A DNA stretch of 64,000 nucleotides from Streptomyces durocortorensis (GTDB taxonomy: Bacteria; Actinomycetota; Actinomycetes; Streptomycetales; Streptomycetaceae), in the NCBI RefSeq assembly GCF_031760065.1, contig NZ_CP134500.1, forward strand, positions 1,922,001 through 1,986,000, in the 5' to 3' direction. The position numbers were made by a program, and so were the translations under genes. The stretch's first letter is position 1. Each line of letters begins with the position of its first letter. The notes below the pieces were generated by a model. That model worked only from the letters and a program-made list of their open reading frames with translations. It was not told where the DNA came from and did no database searches. Of this stretch, positions 56,440 through 64,000 are shown in pieces.

Positions 56440-57576
56440 GGTGTCCAGCTCCGCGTCGGCGCTGACGCCCGAGCAGTCGTACGGGTCCTTCAGCCAGCCG
56501 TCCGGCAGGACGACCCGGTTGTTGCCCGAGGTGCGCCCGCGCGGCCCGTCGGCGCCGTCCGGCCAGGGCTGGTCGAGGTCCAGCTCGTGCAGCTGTCCGG
56601 CCAGCTCCTCCAGCGAGGAGGTGACCGCCAGCTTCTTGCGCATCTCGGAACCGACCGCGAAGCCCTTCAGATACCAGGCGACGTGCTTGCGGAAGTCGAT
56701 CACGCCGCGCGCCTCGTCACCGATCCACTCCCCCAGCAGCGTGGCGTGGCGCACCATGACGTCCGCGACCTCGCGCAGGGCGGGCGCGTGCCGGGTCGGG
56801 CGCCCCTCCATGGCGCTCACCAGATCGGCGAAGAGCCAGGGCCGCCCCAGGCACCCGCGCCCGACGACAACGCCGTCGCACCCGGTCTCGCGCATCATCC
56901 GCAGGGCGTCATCGGCGCACCAGATGTCCCCGTTGCCGAGGACGGGAATCTCGGGGACGTGTTCCTTGAGCCGGGCGATGGCGTCCCAGTCGGCGGTGCC
57001 GCCGTAGTGCTGGGCGGTGGTGCGGCCGTGCAGGGCGACGGCGGTGACGCCCTCCTCGACGGCGATGCGGCCCGCGTCGAGGAAGGTGAGGTGGTCGTCG
57101 TCGATGCCCTTGCGCATCTTGATGGTGACGGGCAGATCCCCGGCGTTGGAGACCGCCTGGTTCAGGATGGCCCGCAGCAGGGGCCGCTTGTACGGCAGCG
57201 CGGAGCCGCCGCCCTTGCGGGTGACCTTGGGAACCGGGCAGCCGAAGTTCAGGTCGATGTGGTCGGCGAGCCCCTCGTCGACGATCATGCGGACGGCCTT
57301 GCCGACGGTGACCGGGTCCACTCCGTACAGCTGGATCGAGCGCGGGGTCTCGGTGGCGTCGAAGTGGATCAGCTGCATGGTCTTCTCGTTGCGCTCGACC
57401 AGCGCCCGCGTGGTGATCATCTCGCTGACGAAGAGCCCCTTACCCCCGGAGAACTCCCGGCACAGCGTCCGGAACGGGGCATTGGTGATGCCGGCCATCG
57501 GGGCCAGCACGACCGGCGGCTGCACGGTGTGCGGGCCGATGCGGAGCTGCGGGAGGGCGGGGGCGAGCGTGGTCAT
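56428..57576 (-). CDS. dusB: tRNA-dihydrouridine synthase
   Basis: 382 residues from ATG 57576. VVLAPMAGITNAPFRTLCRE is the FMN-site start, DLNFGCPVPKVTRKGGGSAL holds the catalytic Cys, VTIKMRKGIDD follows, and VALHGRTTAQHYGGTADWD and VLGNGDIWCADDAL are typical. The C-terminal helical domain (HVAWYLKGFAVGSEMRKKLA) recognises tRNA. It reduces specific uridines in tRNA with NADPH. The class (DusB) is probable. Confidence 0.93.
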   Translation of the reverse strand: MTTLAPALPQLRIGPHTVQPPVVLAPMAGITNAPFRTLCREFSGGKGLFVSEMITTRALVERNEKTMQLIHFDATETPRSIQLYGVDPVTVGKAVRMIVDEGLADHIDLNFGCPVPKVTRKGGGSALPYKRPLLRAILNQAVSNAGDLPVTIKMRKGIDDDHLTFLDAGRIAVEEGVTAVALHGRTTAQHYGGTADWDAIARLKEHVPEIPVLGNGDIWCADDALRMMRETGCDGVVVGRGCLGRPWLFADLVSAMEGRPTRHAPALREVADVMVRHATLLGEWIGDEARGVIDFRKHVAWYLKGFAVGSEMRKKLAVTSSLEELAGQLHELDLDQPWPDGADGPRGRTSGNNRVVLPDGWLKDPYDCSGVSADAELDTSGG

Positions 57577-57788
57577 TGCTCCATTGTCGCGTACGCCGGA
57601 CGGGGGACGGCCCGGCTGCCGCGCACGGTGACCTGATGGGTGTGACCGGGTACCGCAGCCGACTTTCCGCAGGGGAAGACGCCGATGCCCGTCCACACCG
57701 CCCCCGCCACACGGTGCCGCCACGAGATCGTCAATAATCGAACATGCGCGAGTGCCGTATCCGTCATCGCGACCGCCAGCGGGGGGCC

Positions 57789-58265
57789 ATGTCTTTCGAA
57801 GAGGAATGGGCTGGTCTCAAAGCAGACGCCACAGCCCGGATGCAGCTGAATCAGGTACCGATGTACGACCCGGGCGCGTCACCGACCGGCGCGGACCTCA
57901 TCGTCCACGACGACGAGCTGGGAAAGATCGGTCACTTCGCCTTCCGGCTGCACAACGACCTGAAGGCCGACGGCACACATGCCCGGACCACGACCAACGC
58001 AGCAGGAACCAGTCTGACATCGGACGGGTTCGAGATGGGCGAAGCGCTCACCTCCGCAGCCACAGCGTGGGCGAAGCAGGTCGGAACGCTGCTCGACGCC
58101 TGTGCGCACATTTCCAATCATCTCGATTACACGCAGGCGTCGAGGAAGAAAGACGACGAGTGGGTCGTCGCCCAGGTCGGCGTGTCCAAGATCTCCGAAT
58201 ACTTCGACGTACCCGACAAGAACGCGGCGCCTTCGGTACCGAGACCACAAGGCCCGATCATCTGA
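57789..58265 (+). CDS. ESX/WXG-associated small protein
   Basis: 158 residues, no signal peptide. MSFEEEWAGLKADATARMQL begins it, then DDELGKIGHFAFRLHNDLKA and WAKQVGTLLDACAHISNHLD. This layout matches a group of Streptomyces proteins found at the front of ESX-type effector or polymorphic-toxin cassettes. GGGGGG lies just before ATG 57789. The next gene begins 44 bases later. The function is probably as a partner or chaperone for the second protein, an inference from known arrangements. Confidence 0.65.
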   Translation: MSFEEEWAGLKADATARMQLNQVPMYDPGASPTGADLIVHDDELGKIGHFAFRLHNDLKADGTHARTTTNAAGTSLTSDGFEMGEALTSAATAWAKQVGTLLDACAHISNHLDYTQASRKKDDEWVVAQVGVSKISEYFDVPDKNAAPSVPRPQGPII

Positions 58266-58309
58266 CTGATCTCCCTTCCCGTTCCTTCCCCACTCAGACG
58301 AGGTGCCCG

Positions 58310-59263
58310 GTGCTGGTGTTCCAGCAGCTCCTGAATCTCAGGACGAAACCACTCGACTCGGCGATCGACGACTGGGTCGCCATGACGAAGAAGCTCAAGG
58401 AACTGGCCAAGGACGCCGGAGACATGAGCGCCTTCGCGAAGGGGACAGCCTGGAAGGGGCAGAACGCCGGCGTCACCAAGCCGTTCGTCACGAGGACGGC
58501 GGGAGAGTTCCAGGACGCGGTGACCCAGGCCGAGAGCATCACCAACCTGCTCAAGGACGCCTACAGCGAGTTGACGAAGGCCAAGGCCGAACTCGTGGAG
58601 ATCTACGAGAATCCGCCCTACGGCCTCAGGATCGACCCGTACGGGGTCGTCATCCATCTGGAGGTCTCCGGTCCCGGCAAGGGCGACGCCGATGCTCTCA
58701 TCACCCGCATAAAGGCCGTACTGCAACGCGCGGCCGACGCGGATGCCCGCTGCGCCGGGGGTCTGGCGGTCCTCACCAAGGACCCGCGCCAGTTCAGCTC
58801 CGTGCACTACGAGTCCTTGAAGGACGCGAAGACGCTCAAGGAGCAGGCCGCGCAGACGAAACTGGACGTGGCCGAGTACGTGCGCCCCGAGAAGTGGGGC
58901 AGCAGCACCATCAAGCCGATCGCTGAATTCCTCAGCTACCGCTCCTGGATCGGCGGCGGCGAGGCGGCCCTGCGCGGAGACTTCAACGGGGCGGCTCAGG
59001 GACTCATCGGCGGCTCGCCCGCCTACGCTGCCGGCCAGGCGAGCAAATACCTTGAGAAGGGCTCGATCCTGAGCGACGTCAACGGAAAACACCACCGCCC
59101 CGGGGTCGTGAACACGGTCGGCAAGTTCGGGGGGAGAATATTCGGCGCGCCCGTCTCCATCGTGGCGACGATGGTCGACTACGGCTACACGCCCTCGGAC
59201 CAGAAACCGGGTGACAGCCATGTGGAAGCGCCGGCAGCACCGGGAAAGGTGAGATACCGATGA
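58310..59263 (+). CDS. ESX-like N-terminal domain protein, possible secreted effector
   Basis: 317 residues from GTG 58310 (GAGG upstream). The first 100 residues form a helical hairpin of WXG style (DSAIDDWVAMTKKLKELAKD, FAKGTAWKGQNAGVTKPFVT, EFQDAVTQAESITNLLKDAY). The middle is mixed alpha/beta, and the C-terminal 100 residues (AAQGLIGGSPAYAAGQASKY, GGRIFGAPVSIVATMVDYGY) contain a hydrophobic segment. I recognise no toxin domain. The stop overlaps the next gene as ATGA. Confidence 0.6.
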   Translation: MLVFQQLLNLRTKPLDSAIDDWVAMTKKLKELAKDAGDMSAFAKGTAWKGQNAGVTKPFVTRTAGEFQDAVTQAESITNLLKDAYSELTKAKAELVEIYENPPYGLRIDPYGVVIHLEVSGPGKGDADALITRIKAVLQRAADADARCAGGLAVLTKDPRQFSSVHYESLKDAKTLKEQAAQTKLDVAEYVRPEKWGSSTIKPIAEFLSYRSWIGGGEAALRGDFNGAAQGLIGGSPAYAAGQASKYLEKGSILSDVNGKHHRPGVVNTVGKFGGRIFGAPVSIVATMVDYGYTPSDQKPGDSHVEAPAAPGKVRYR

Positions 59264-59532
59264 AGCACCCCGGGAGCAGGCCGCCTTCCGGCCGCCGCCG
59301 CGCAGGCCCGCCGTCGCCCCGACGTCGGAGCCGGAGCAGGTGGTATGCGCAACCCCAAAGTTCGCAAGGGTTCGTCCTCGGTGGGATCATGTCTGTCGGT
59401 GGACTCATCGGCGGGGTGCGCGCCCTGCTGGACGGGACCGAGGCCCGGACGACCCTGGGGCTGTTCGGCATCGGGGCCCTGGGGCTCGCTATGACCATCT
59501 CGGGGGTCGTGGCGTACTTCCGCGAGCACTGA
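59260..59532 (+). CDS. Small two-helix membrane protein coupled to the ESX-like gene
   Basis: 90 residues. A basic N terminus (RPPSGRRRAGPPSPRRRSRS) is followed by two helices, QGFVLGGIMSVGGLIGGVRA and TLGLFGIGALGLAMTISGVV. ATG 59260 overlaps the previous stop (ATGA). Its position suggests a membrane partner, or an immunity protein if the upstream protein is toxic. Unknown family. Confidence 0.6.
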   Translation: MKHPGSRPPSGRRRAGPPSPRRRSRSRWYAQPQSSQGFVLGGIMSVGGLIGGVRALLDGTEARTTLGLFGIGALGLAMTISGVVAYFREH

Positions 59533-59647
59533 GATCGCCATCCACCGTCCGGCCCGGAGGTAGCGGCGGCCCGGACGGGCTGCGCGCATTCCCTGTCCTG
59601 CCGTTCGACCGCCCTGGTCAGAGACCTAAGGTGCCCGCGAGACCGCC

Positions 59648-59812
59648 GGTGGGGGCGCGGAGGAACTCTTCGGGGTCACGCAGCGTATCCGCCGCACACT
59701 GGCCGAGGGCGTGCTGTTCGACGTGGAGCACAACGCCTTCTGGTCACCGCACCGGGAGGACGAGTCCCGGCCGCGCTCGACCGTGGCCTGCTGGCGCGAC
59801 CTGGTGGACTGA
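59648..59812 (+). pseudogene. Short gene fragment, unknown family
   Basis: A frame of about 54 residues ends in TGA at 59812, with AEELFGVTQRIRRTLAEGVL and DVEHNAFWSPHREDE. It has no start codon or ribosome site near 59648 and looks like the C terminus of a lost gene. A second scrap, VYTEHRLRREGFSPRQSW, lies at about 59938-59991. Confidence 0.4.
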
Positions 59813-60014
59813 GCGAACCGGGTGGGCCAGGTGGGGTCGGGGGGGCGCGGCAGCCGGGCCGCCGCCGACCGGCCAGACGCCGTACGCCTCGACGAACCCC
59901 GCGCGGTCCCTCTCGCTGTGATCTAGGCCGAGCGGATCGTCTACACGGAACACCGGCTGCGGCGCGAGGGCTTCTCGCCGCGCCAGTCCTGGACCGAGTC
60001 GCCCCCGCAGCACA

Positions 60015-60983
60015 TCAGAAGACGGACAGCCCGGTGAGCGTGGTGAAGCGGTCAAGGGCCGACACGCCCGCCACCGAGTTGCCGCGCCGGTCGAGGCCCG
60101 GGCTCCATACGCACAAGGTGCACACCCCGGGCACGATGGCGATGATCCCCCCGCCGACACCGCTCTTGCCCGGCAGCCCCACCCGATAGGCGAAATCTCC
60201 GGCGGCGTCGTACGTCCCGCAGGTGAGCATCACCGCGTTGACCTGCTTCGCCTGGCTGCGGGTCAGCAGCGCGGAACCGTCGGCCCGGACCCCGTGCCGG
60301 GCCAGGAACCCCGCCGACAGGGCCAGGTCCGCGCACGACGCCTCGATCGAGCACTGGCGGAAGTAGGCGGAGAGCAGCTCGGGCACCGGGAGCGTGATGT
60401 TGCCGTAGGCGGCCATGAAGTGAGCCAGAGCGGCGTTGCGGTCACCGTAGGCCGCTTCGGAGGCTGCGACTTCCGGCATGAAGTCGATGGCGGGATTGCC
60501 ACTCTCCGAGCGCAGCAGCTCCCGCACCTGACCGGCGGCGTCCCCGGTCAGGGCCTGTAGCCGGTCGGTCACGACCAGAGCGCCGGCGTTGATGAACGGG
60601 TTCCGGGGGACACCGTTCTCGTATTCCAGCTGCACCAGGGAATTGAAGGGGTTGCCCGAGGGCTCGCGGCCCACGCCCCGCCAGAGCTGCTCGCCGTCCA
60701 GGGAGAGCGCCAGCGCCAGGGCGAACACCTTGGTGATGGACTGCGTCGAGAACGGCTGCTGCCAGTCGCCGACACCGTAGACCGTCCCGTCCGGCTCCGC
60801 GACGGCCATGCCGAACCGCCGGGGGTCGGCACCGGCGAGCATCGGTATGTAGTCGGCAGGGCTGCCGTGGTCGGTGAGGGTGGCCATCTCCTCGGCTATG
60901 CGGCTGATCACATCGCTGAAGCGGTGAGTGCCGGCGCGCTGGACCGGGCTGCCTGGCCGGGGGGCGGCGGAGGTGTGGGACAC
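60015..60983 (-). CDS. glsA: Glutaminase
   Basis: 322 residues from GTG 60983 with AGGA six bases upstream. The serine-dependent fold has QPFSTQSITKVFALALAL (Ser-x-x-Lys), NPFINAGALVVTDRL, SGNPAIDFMPEVAASE and CGTYDAAGDFAYRVGLPGKS near the C terminus with GVGGGII, all typical. It hydrolyses glutamine to glutamate and ammonia. No regulatory gene is close; it may connect with the nitrogen genes upstream only by pathway. Confidence 0.94.
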   Translation of the reverse strand: MSHTSAAPRPGSPVQRAGTHRFSDVISRIAEEMATLTDHGSPADYIPMLAGADPRRFGMAVAEPDGTVYGVGDWQQPFSTQSITKVFALALALSLDGEQLWRGVGREPSGNPFNSLVQLEYENGVPRNPFINAGALVVTDRLQALTGDAAGQVRELLRSESGNPAIDFMPEVAASEAAYGDRNAALAHFMAAYGNITLPVPELLSAYFRQCSIEASCADLALSAGFLARHGVRADGSALLTRSQAKQVNAVMLTCGTYDAAGDFAYRVGLPGKSGVGGGIIAIVPGVCTLCVWSPGLDRRGNSVAGVSALDRFTTLTGLSVF

Positions 60984-61356
60984 GGCAATTCCTGACGGGG
61001 AGAGAAAGCGAGGAGGCACGGCGGGCGGAGTCGAAGCGGAAGGTCGCCCATAGTCTGACCCGCCCACCGGAATCAGCCAACAAGACCCCCCGCGCTACGC
61101 GCCCCGGACGCTTCACGGGCCAGGCACACCTCGCCCTGGTCCACCACCAGGTCCCGCCCCGCGAGATCCGCCACCCGGACAGATCGGCCGGTCCCCCACT
61201 GTTCGCCAGCCAACCGCTGAATCCCACGGCGCGTGAGCGACCCGCCGGTACTCAGTGCATGCGCGATCCGTCGGCGCTCGGGCTCAAGCCCGCTGTGTCG
61301 ATCGCGGCCACCAGAACGTTCCCCGCTCCCCGCCCCCGCTCCCCGAACAGCAGGAT
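60984..61356. other. Intergenic, nothing recognised
   Basis: About 370 bases upstream of glsA; it should contain its promoter. No protein-like frame. Confidence 0.4.
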
Positions 61357-61385
61357 CGCCCCACCATGCACGGCACAGTGGGGCG
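61357..61385 (-). terminator. Hairpin after the DUF397 gene
   Basis: CGCCCCAC pairs with GTGGGGCG around a 13-base loop, 16 bases past the stop. Confidence 0.5.
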
Positions 61386-61401
61386 GTCCTGGCTCGGCTC
61401 G

Positions 61402-61611
61402 TCAGACGGCGTCGAACTTCCCGGTCCGCACGCCCCCGACGAACGCGGAGAACGCGGCGACCGGAACGTCGACCACCGGGCCGTCCACGCTCTTGGAGTC
61501 ACGGACCGGCACGATGCCGCGCGAGGCGACGAGGTTGGCGGCGACCTCGACGCAGTTGCCGCCGTTGTTGCTGTACGAGGACTTGAACCATCGGGGGGAT
61601 TCGGTCGTCAC
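61402..61611 (-). CDS. DUF397 protein
   Basis: 69 residues. RWFKSSYSNNGGNCVEVAAN and VPVRDSKSVDGPVV are the DUF397 hallmark. Such proteins pair with XRE/DUF5753 regulators (Scr1/Scr2-like) and are thought to oppose or tune them. The ATG overlaps the regulator's stop as ATGA. The roles in this genome are unknown. Confidence 0.9.
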   Translation of the reverse strand: MTTESPRWFKSSYSNNGGNCVEVAANLVASRGIVPVRDSKSVDGPVVDVPVAAFSAFVGGVRTGKFDAV

Positions 61612-62447
61612 TGGGTGCCCTTTCGCAACTGGCTGATCTTGGCCACAGACGCCGTCTGCGACAGCGACGCGCCCTGAAGCTGATGGTAGGCCGTCAACAT
61701 GGGCAGCACGAACGAGCTTTCCCGGTCCAGATGGCCCTGGGTCTGCGATTCCGCGTAGCAGATCACGGACCGGTCCGGCAGCGTCAGGATGTTCACCGGC
61801 AGATCGAAGGTCCGCTGCTCGCCGATCTCGTACGGAGCCACCTGGAGCAGCGTGTTGGGCAGTTCGGAGAACTCGATCAGACGGTCCAGCTGAGCGTTCA
61901 TGACGGCTGAACCACCCACAGGGCGACGGATGCAGCTCTCGTCCATGGTCACGAACAGCATGGGCGGTCTGGGCCTCACCAACGCCGCCTGCCGCTCCGC
62001 GAGGAAGGACACGCGTTCGTCGGCCTGCTCCGGCGTGATCGCCCCTCGCCGTACGGCGCTGTCGGCAAGTACCCGTGCGTACTCCGGGGTCTGCAACAGC
62101 CCCGGAATGATCCCAACTTCGTAGAGCCGGAGCTCAACCGCACGCCCCTCGTACCCCACGTACTCCGGGAAGCCCTCCAGCAAGCTCCCGTGTTTCATCT
62201 CCTGCCACTCGCGCTCGAACGATTCGGGCGATCCGATGAGATCAAATACCCGGTCAGTTTTCCTCGCGAATGGCAGAGTTGCCGGTTTGCGGCCAGTTTC
62301 GATCGCCGAGACATGCCTGCCCGAGCAGCCGACCAGCGTCGCCAGCTGATCCTGAATCCACCCACGTTCCTCACGCATCCTGCGTAAACGCGCGCCGAAG
62401 GCTGCCTGCGGGCTCGCCTCCGGATTCAGCTCCTTACGGTTTACCAA
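61608..62447 (-). CDS. XRE regulator with DUF5753 (Scr1 family)
   Basis: 279 residues from TTG 62447, where GGGAGG lies five bases upstream; a GTG at 62468 gives 286. The HTH is FGARLRRMREERGWIQDQLA, then GCSGRHVSAIETGRK. The DUF5753 effector domain has YEVGIIPGLLQTPEYARVLA, PPMLFVTMDESCIRRPVGGS and VAPYEIGEQRTFDLPVNILT. It forms a coupled pair with DUF397, resembling a toxin-antitoxin-like pair. It may act on the divergent small-gene operon. Confidence 0.9.
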   Translation of the reverse strand: MVNRKELNPEASPQAAFGARLRRMREERGWIQDQLATLVGCSGRHVSAIETGRKPATLPFARKTDRVFDLIGSPESFEREWQEMKHGSLLEGFPEYVGYEGRAVELRLYEVGIIPGLLQTPEYARVLADSAVRRGAITPEQADERVSFLAERQAALVRPRPPMLFVTMDESCIRRPVGGSAVMNAQLDRLIEFSELPNTLLQVAPYEIGEQRTFDLPVNILTLPDRSVICYAESQTQGHLDRESSFVLPMLTAYHQLQGASLSQTASVAKISQLRKGTQ

Positions 62448-62540
62448 CGTGCCCTCCCGTATCCCCACGTTGAAGACAACTCGACCCTAGGTCACGCTGA
62501 ATCGCCCCGGTAGCCGAACAGCTACGGAGAGGAGCGATCG

Positions 62541-62801
62541 ATGTACGGCGAGAACATGCGCCCGAATACTCAAGAGCCCCCAGAACCCCCCACCCCCGGA
62601 ACCCTCCTGGTCGACACCAGCCGCGGCGACCGCGTCGGTGAGTTCCGTGGGGTCGCCGGTCCCTACTGGTCGCTCCGCCCCGTCGGCGGCGGCGCCGAAT
62701 GGGAGGCCGAGCCCCGCCGACTACGGCCCGCGCTCGTCAGCGAGCAGCTTCGCGCCCGTACCGCACGGCTCAACGCCCGTAGCCGGGGCGAGGTCCTGTG
62801 A
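62541..62801 (+). CDS. Conserved small protein beside Scr1-type locus
   Basis: 86 residues: GTLLVDTSRGDRVGEFRGVA, then SLRPVGGGAEWEAEPRRLRP and a helix ending ARSRGEVL. I recall this type from Streptomyces DUF397/DUF5753 loci but know no function. GGAGAGGAG precedes ATG 62541. It is divergent from the regulator gene. The next gene begins with GTGA at its stop. Confidence 0.7.
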   Translation: MYGENMRPNTQEPPEPPTPGTLLVDTSRGDRVGEFRGVAGPYWSLRPVGGGAEWEAEPRRLRPALVSEQLRARTARLNARSRGEVL

Positions 62802-63262
62802 GGCCACTCGCCCGGTTACAGGTCCGACTCCCCCCGCCGCCTCCGGGCCCTGGTCCAGCACGGCGACCGCAGGCGTGCCATAGGACGCGAACCGCGACGG
62901 GTTACGCGGCCGAGGTCACCCTGTCCGACGGACAGCGGTCCGCCTCCCTCGGCGGGGTCAGCGTACGGAACCGACGGCTCGCCCTCCTGTGGCTGCGCCG
63001 ACAAGCCCTCCGCCTCGCCAACGGGCACGGACTTCCTGACGCGGCCGACCGTTTCCGGCCGCCGACCGCCGACGTACGACCGGTTCGCTTCCACGGGTCC
63101 GGCGCTCCGGAGAGGCTGCGCCTCTGGGCCACCGACGCCGCGCACCAGGATCACGCGATACGGGCCCTGGAGGCGGGCCTTCCCGTGCTGTTCACGGCCC
63201 TCGACCCTGCCGTCGGGCTGAGTCTGACGCTCGCCGGGTGGCAGGAGACGACACGGAGATGA
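62798..63262 (+). CDS. Unrecognised small protein, possible internal frameshift
   Basis: 154 residues from GTG 62798, overlapping the previous stop. From about residue 33 the sequence looks good (GYAAEVTLSDGQRSASLGGV, LALLWLRRQALRLANGHGLP). The first 30 residues are Pro-rich, while the frame one base over reads YRSDSPRRLRALVQHGD and RRRAIGREPRR, far more protein-like. A one-base insertion near 62816 and a compensating change near 62890 would explain this. No known function. Confidence 0.55.
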   Translation: MRPLARLQVRLPPPPPGPGPARRPQACHRTRTATGYAAEVTLSDGQRSASLGGVSVRNRRLALLWLRRQALRLANGHGLPDAADRFRPPTADVRPVRFHGSGAPERLRLWATDAAHQDHAIRALEAGLPVLFTALDPAVGLSLTLAGWQETTRR

Positions 63263-63672
63263 GCGACGTGCTCCAGTGCACCGCCGTAACCCCTGCCCCT
63301 CCGTACCTCACACACCACTTGCACCTCCCCTGCCTCTCGCACCTCTCGCACCTCTCGTACCTCCTCTGCGAACTCGGCGAGCACGACCAGCGCACCGAGC
63401 ACGCCGCGCGCCTCGGAGCGGCCGAGACGCCGGACGCACCGGCCCCGTGGTTCTTCTGGACCGGCGCCGGACCGGAACGTGTCCACCGGGCCGAGGCCGT
63501 CCCGTGGTGTCCCGCCGTCCTCCGGCACCTCGGCACAGGCGTCGTGCGGCGGTGCACGTTCTTCGACCACCACACCTCGTCCCACTCCTGGGGCGTGACC
63601 GACCCGCTCGGTGATCTGATCGCCGAGGGGCTCGTATCCGGCGAGGACCCGAAGGGGTGGGCTCAACCGTGA
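63259..63672 (+). CDS. Unrecognised small protein with His/Leu/Ser repeats
   Basis: 137 residues; the ATG overlaps the previous stop (ATGA). It begins MSDVLQCTAVTPAPPYLTHH and continues with a short repeat (HLSHLSHLSYLL), then a globular part (APWFFWTGAGPERVHRAEAV, RRCTFFDHHTSSHSWGVTDP). Three coupled genes thus run from 62541 to 63672. I do not recognise this protein. Confidence 0.6.
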   Translation: MSDVLQCTAVTPAPPYLTHHLHLPCLSHLSHLSYLLCELGEHDQRTEHAARLGAAETPDAPAPWFFWTGAGPERVHRAEAVPWCPAVLRHLGTGVVRRCTFFDHHTSSHSWGVTDPLGDLIAEGLVSGEDPKGWAQP

Positions 63673-63753
63673 ACCAGCGCACGGCCGTTGCGCCGCTTGC
63701 CGGACCGGCTGCGCCGGTGGGCGGCAACGTGGAGGCGGCCCGACATGGGCAGG

Positions 63754-64000
63754 TCAGACCCCAGTGAGAGCGGCGGCGACGATCCGGCCGAGCCGTTCGG
63801 CCAGGCCGTCCGGGGAACGGTTCTGGAGGTAGACCGTGGCGAAGACCGGGCCGGCCACCAGCGCGTGGACAAGGTCGACGTCCGGAGAAGACGGGAGCTC
63901 ACCGCGGGCGACCGCTCGGCCGAGCAGTTCGGCGAGGCCGGCCTGCTGGACGGTGACGAAGGCGTCGCGGAAGCGAGCGGCGAGCTCCGGCGAGCTGCGT
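63754..64000 (-). CDS. TetR family regulator, C-terminal part (partial)
   Basis: The frame runs to the right edge. Its last 80 or so residues, FRDAFVTVQQAGLAELLGRA, VARGELPSSPDVDLVHALVA and GPVFATVYLQ, match the TetR C-terminal ligand domain. The DNA-binding domain lies outside the window. Function unknown. Confidence 0.8.
   Translation of the reverse strand, partial: RSSPELAARFRDAFVTVQQAGLAELLGRAVARGELPSSPDVDLVHALVAGPVFATVYLQNRSPDGLAERLGRIVAAALTGV

Overview
The window is chromosomal DNA of a Streptomyces or a very close actinomycete. The evidence is the very high GC content with third-position GC bias, frequent GTG starts and ATGA/TGATG stop-start overlaps, and the gene set: an HrdA-like sigma factor, DUF397 with a Scr1-type regulator, a class F sortase, DUF5990, ESX/WXG-like proteins, and nirBD behind a GlnR-type operator.

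Layout. 1-10.4 kb is mostly transport: the end of an acyl-CoA carboxyltransferase, an MFS exporter, a DUF389 protein, an SNF-family Na+ symporter coupled to a 45-residue MetS-like subunit, a BCCT (BetT-like) osmolyte carrier and a SulP anion transporter divergent from a MerR regulator. 10.4-13.6 kb has a structured non-coding gap, RNase J and a methyltransferase-like gene. 13.6-20.6 kb is a worn accessory zone ending at a tRNA cluster. It holds an IS5-like transposase tail, a frameshifted IS-companion gene, a SUKH protein, peptide release factor 3, a chimeric threonine-aldolase/DUF5753 fragment and a tyrosine-integrase fragment whose catalytic Tyr reads as Cys, beside a CAT tRNA and two tRNA-Asn genes. 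21-38 kb is core: FGGY kinase, a heterodimeric ABC exporter, sigma factor, dnaG, FAD reductase, dgt, sirohydrochlorin chelatase, SanA-like protein, cutA, FMN reductase, class IV aminotransferase and DUF5990. 38-47 kb holds a cell-surface protein plus sortase, a TSUP exporter, nirBD, a Tat-exported DUF839 protein, a VOC protein and an ArsR-like regulator. 46.9-57.6 kb has a run of strong inverted repeats, ppdK, a five-gene ABC importer operon ending in a coupled HAD phosphatase, a divergent GntR regulator, and dus. 57.7-64 kb is accessory again: an ESX-like three-gene cassette, glutaminase, a Scr1/DUF397 pair, three coupled small genes running the other way, and the end of a TetR regulator.

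How parts fit. The sirohydrochlorin chelatase can make siroheme for NirB, and a correctly spaced GlnR box lies 50 bp before nirB. The GntR gene faces the importer across a short region containing a CTTGT-n4-ACAAG dyad. One 18-bp motif occurs in the SulP/merR intergenic region, in the gap before RNase J and upstream of prfC, which suggests one MerR-type regulon. Function calls rest on reading motifs by eye; no database search was run.
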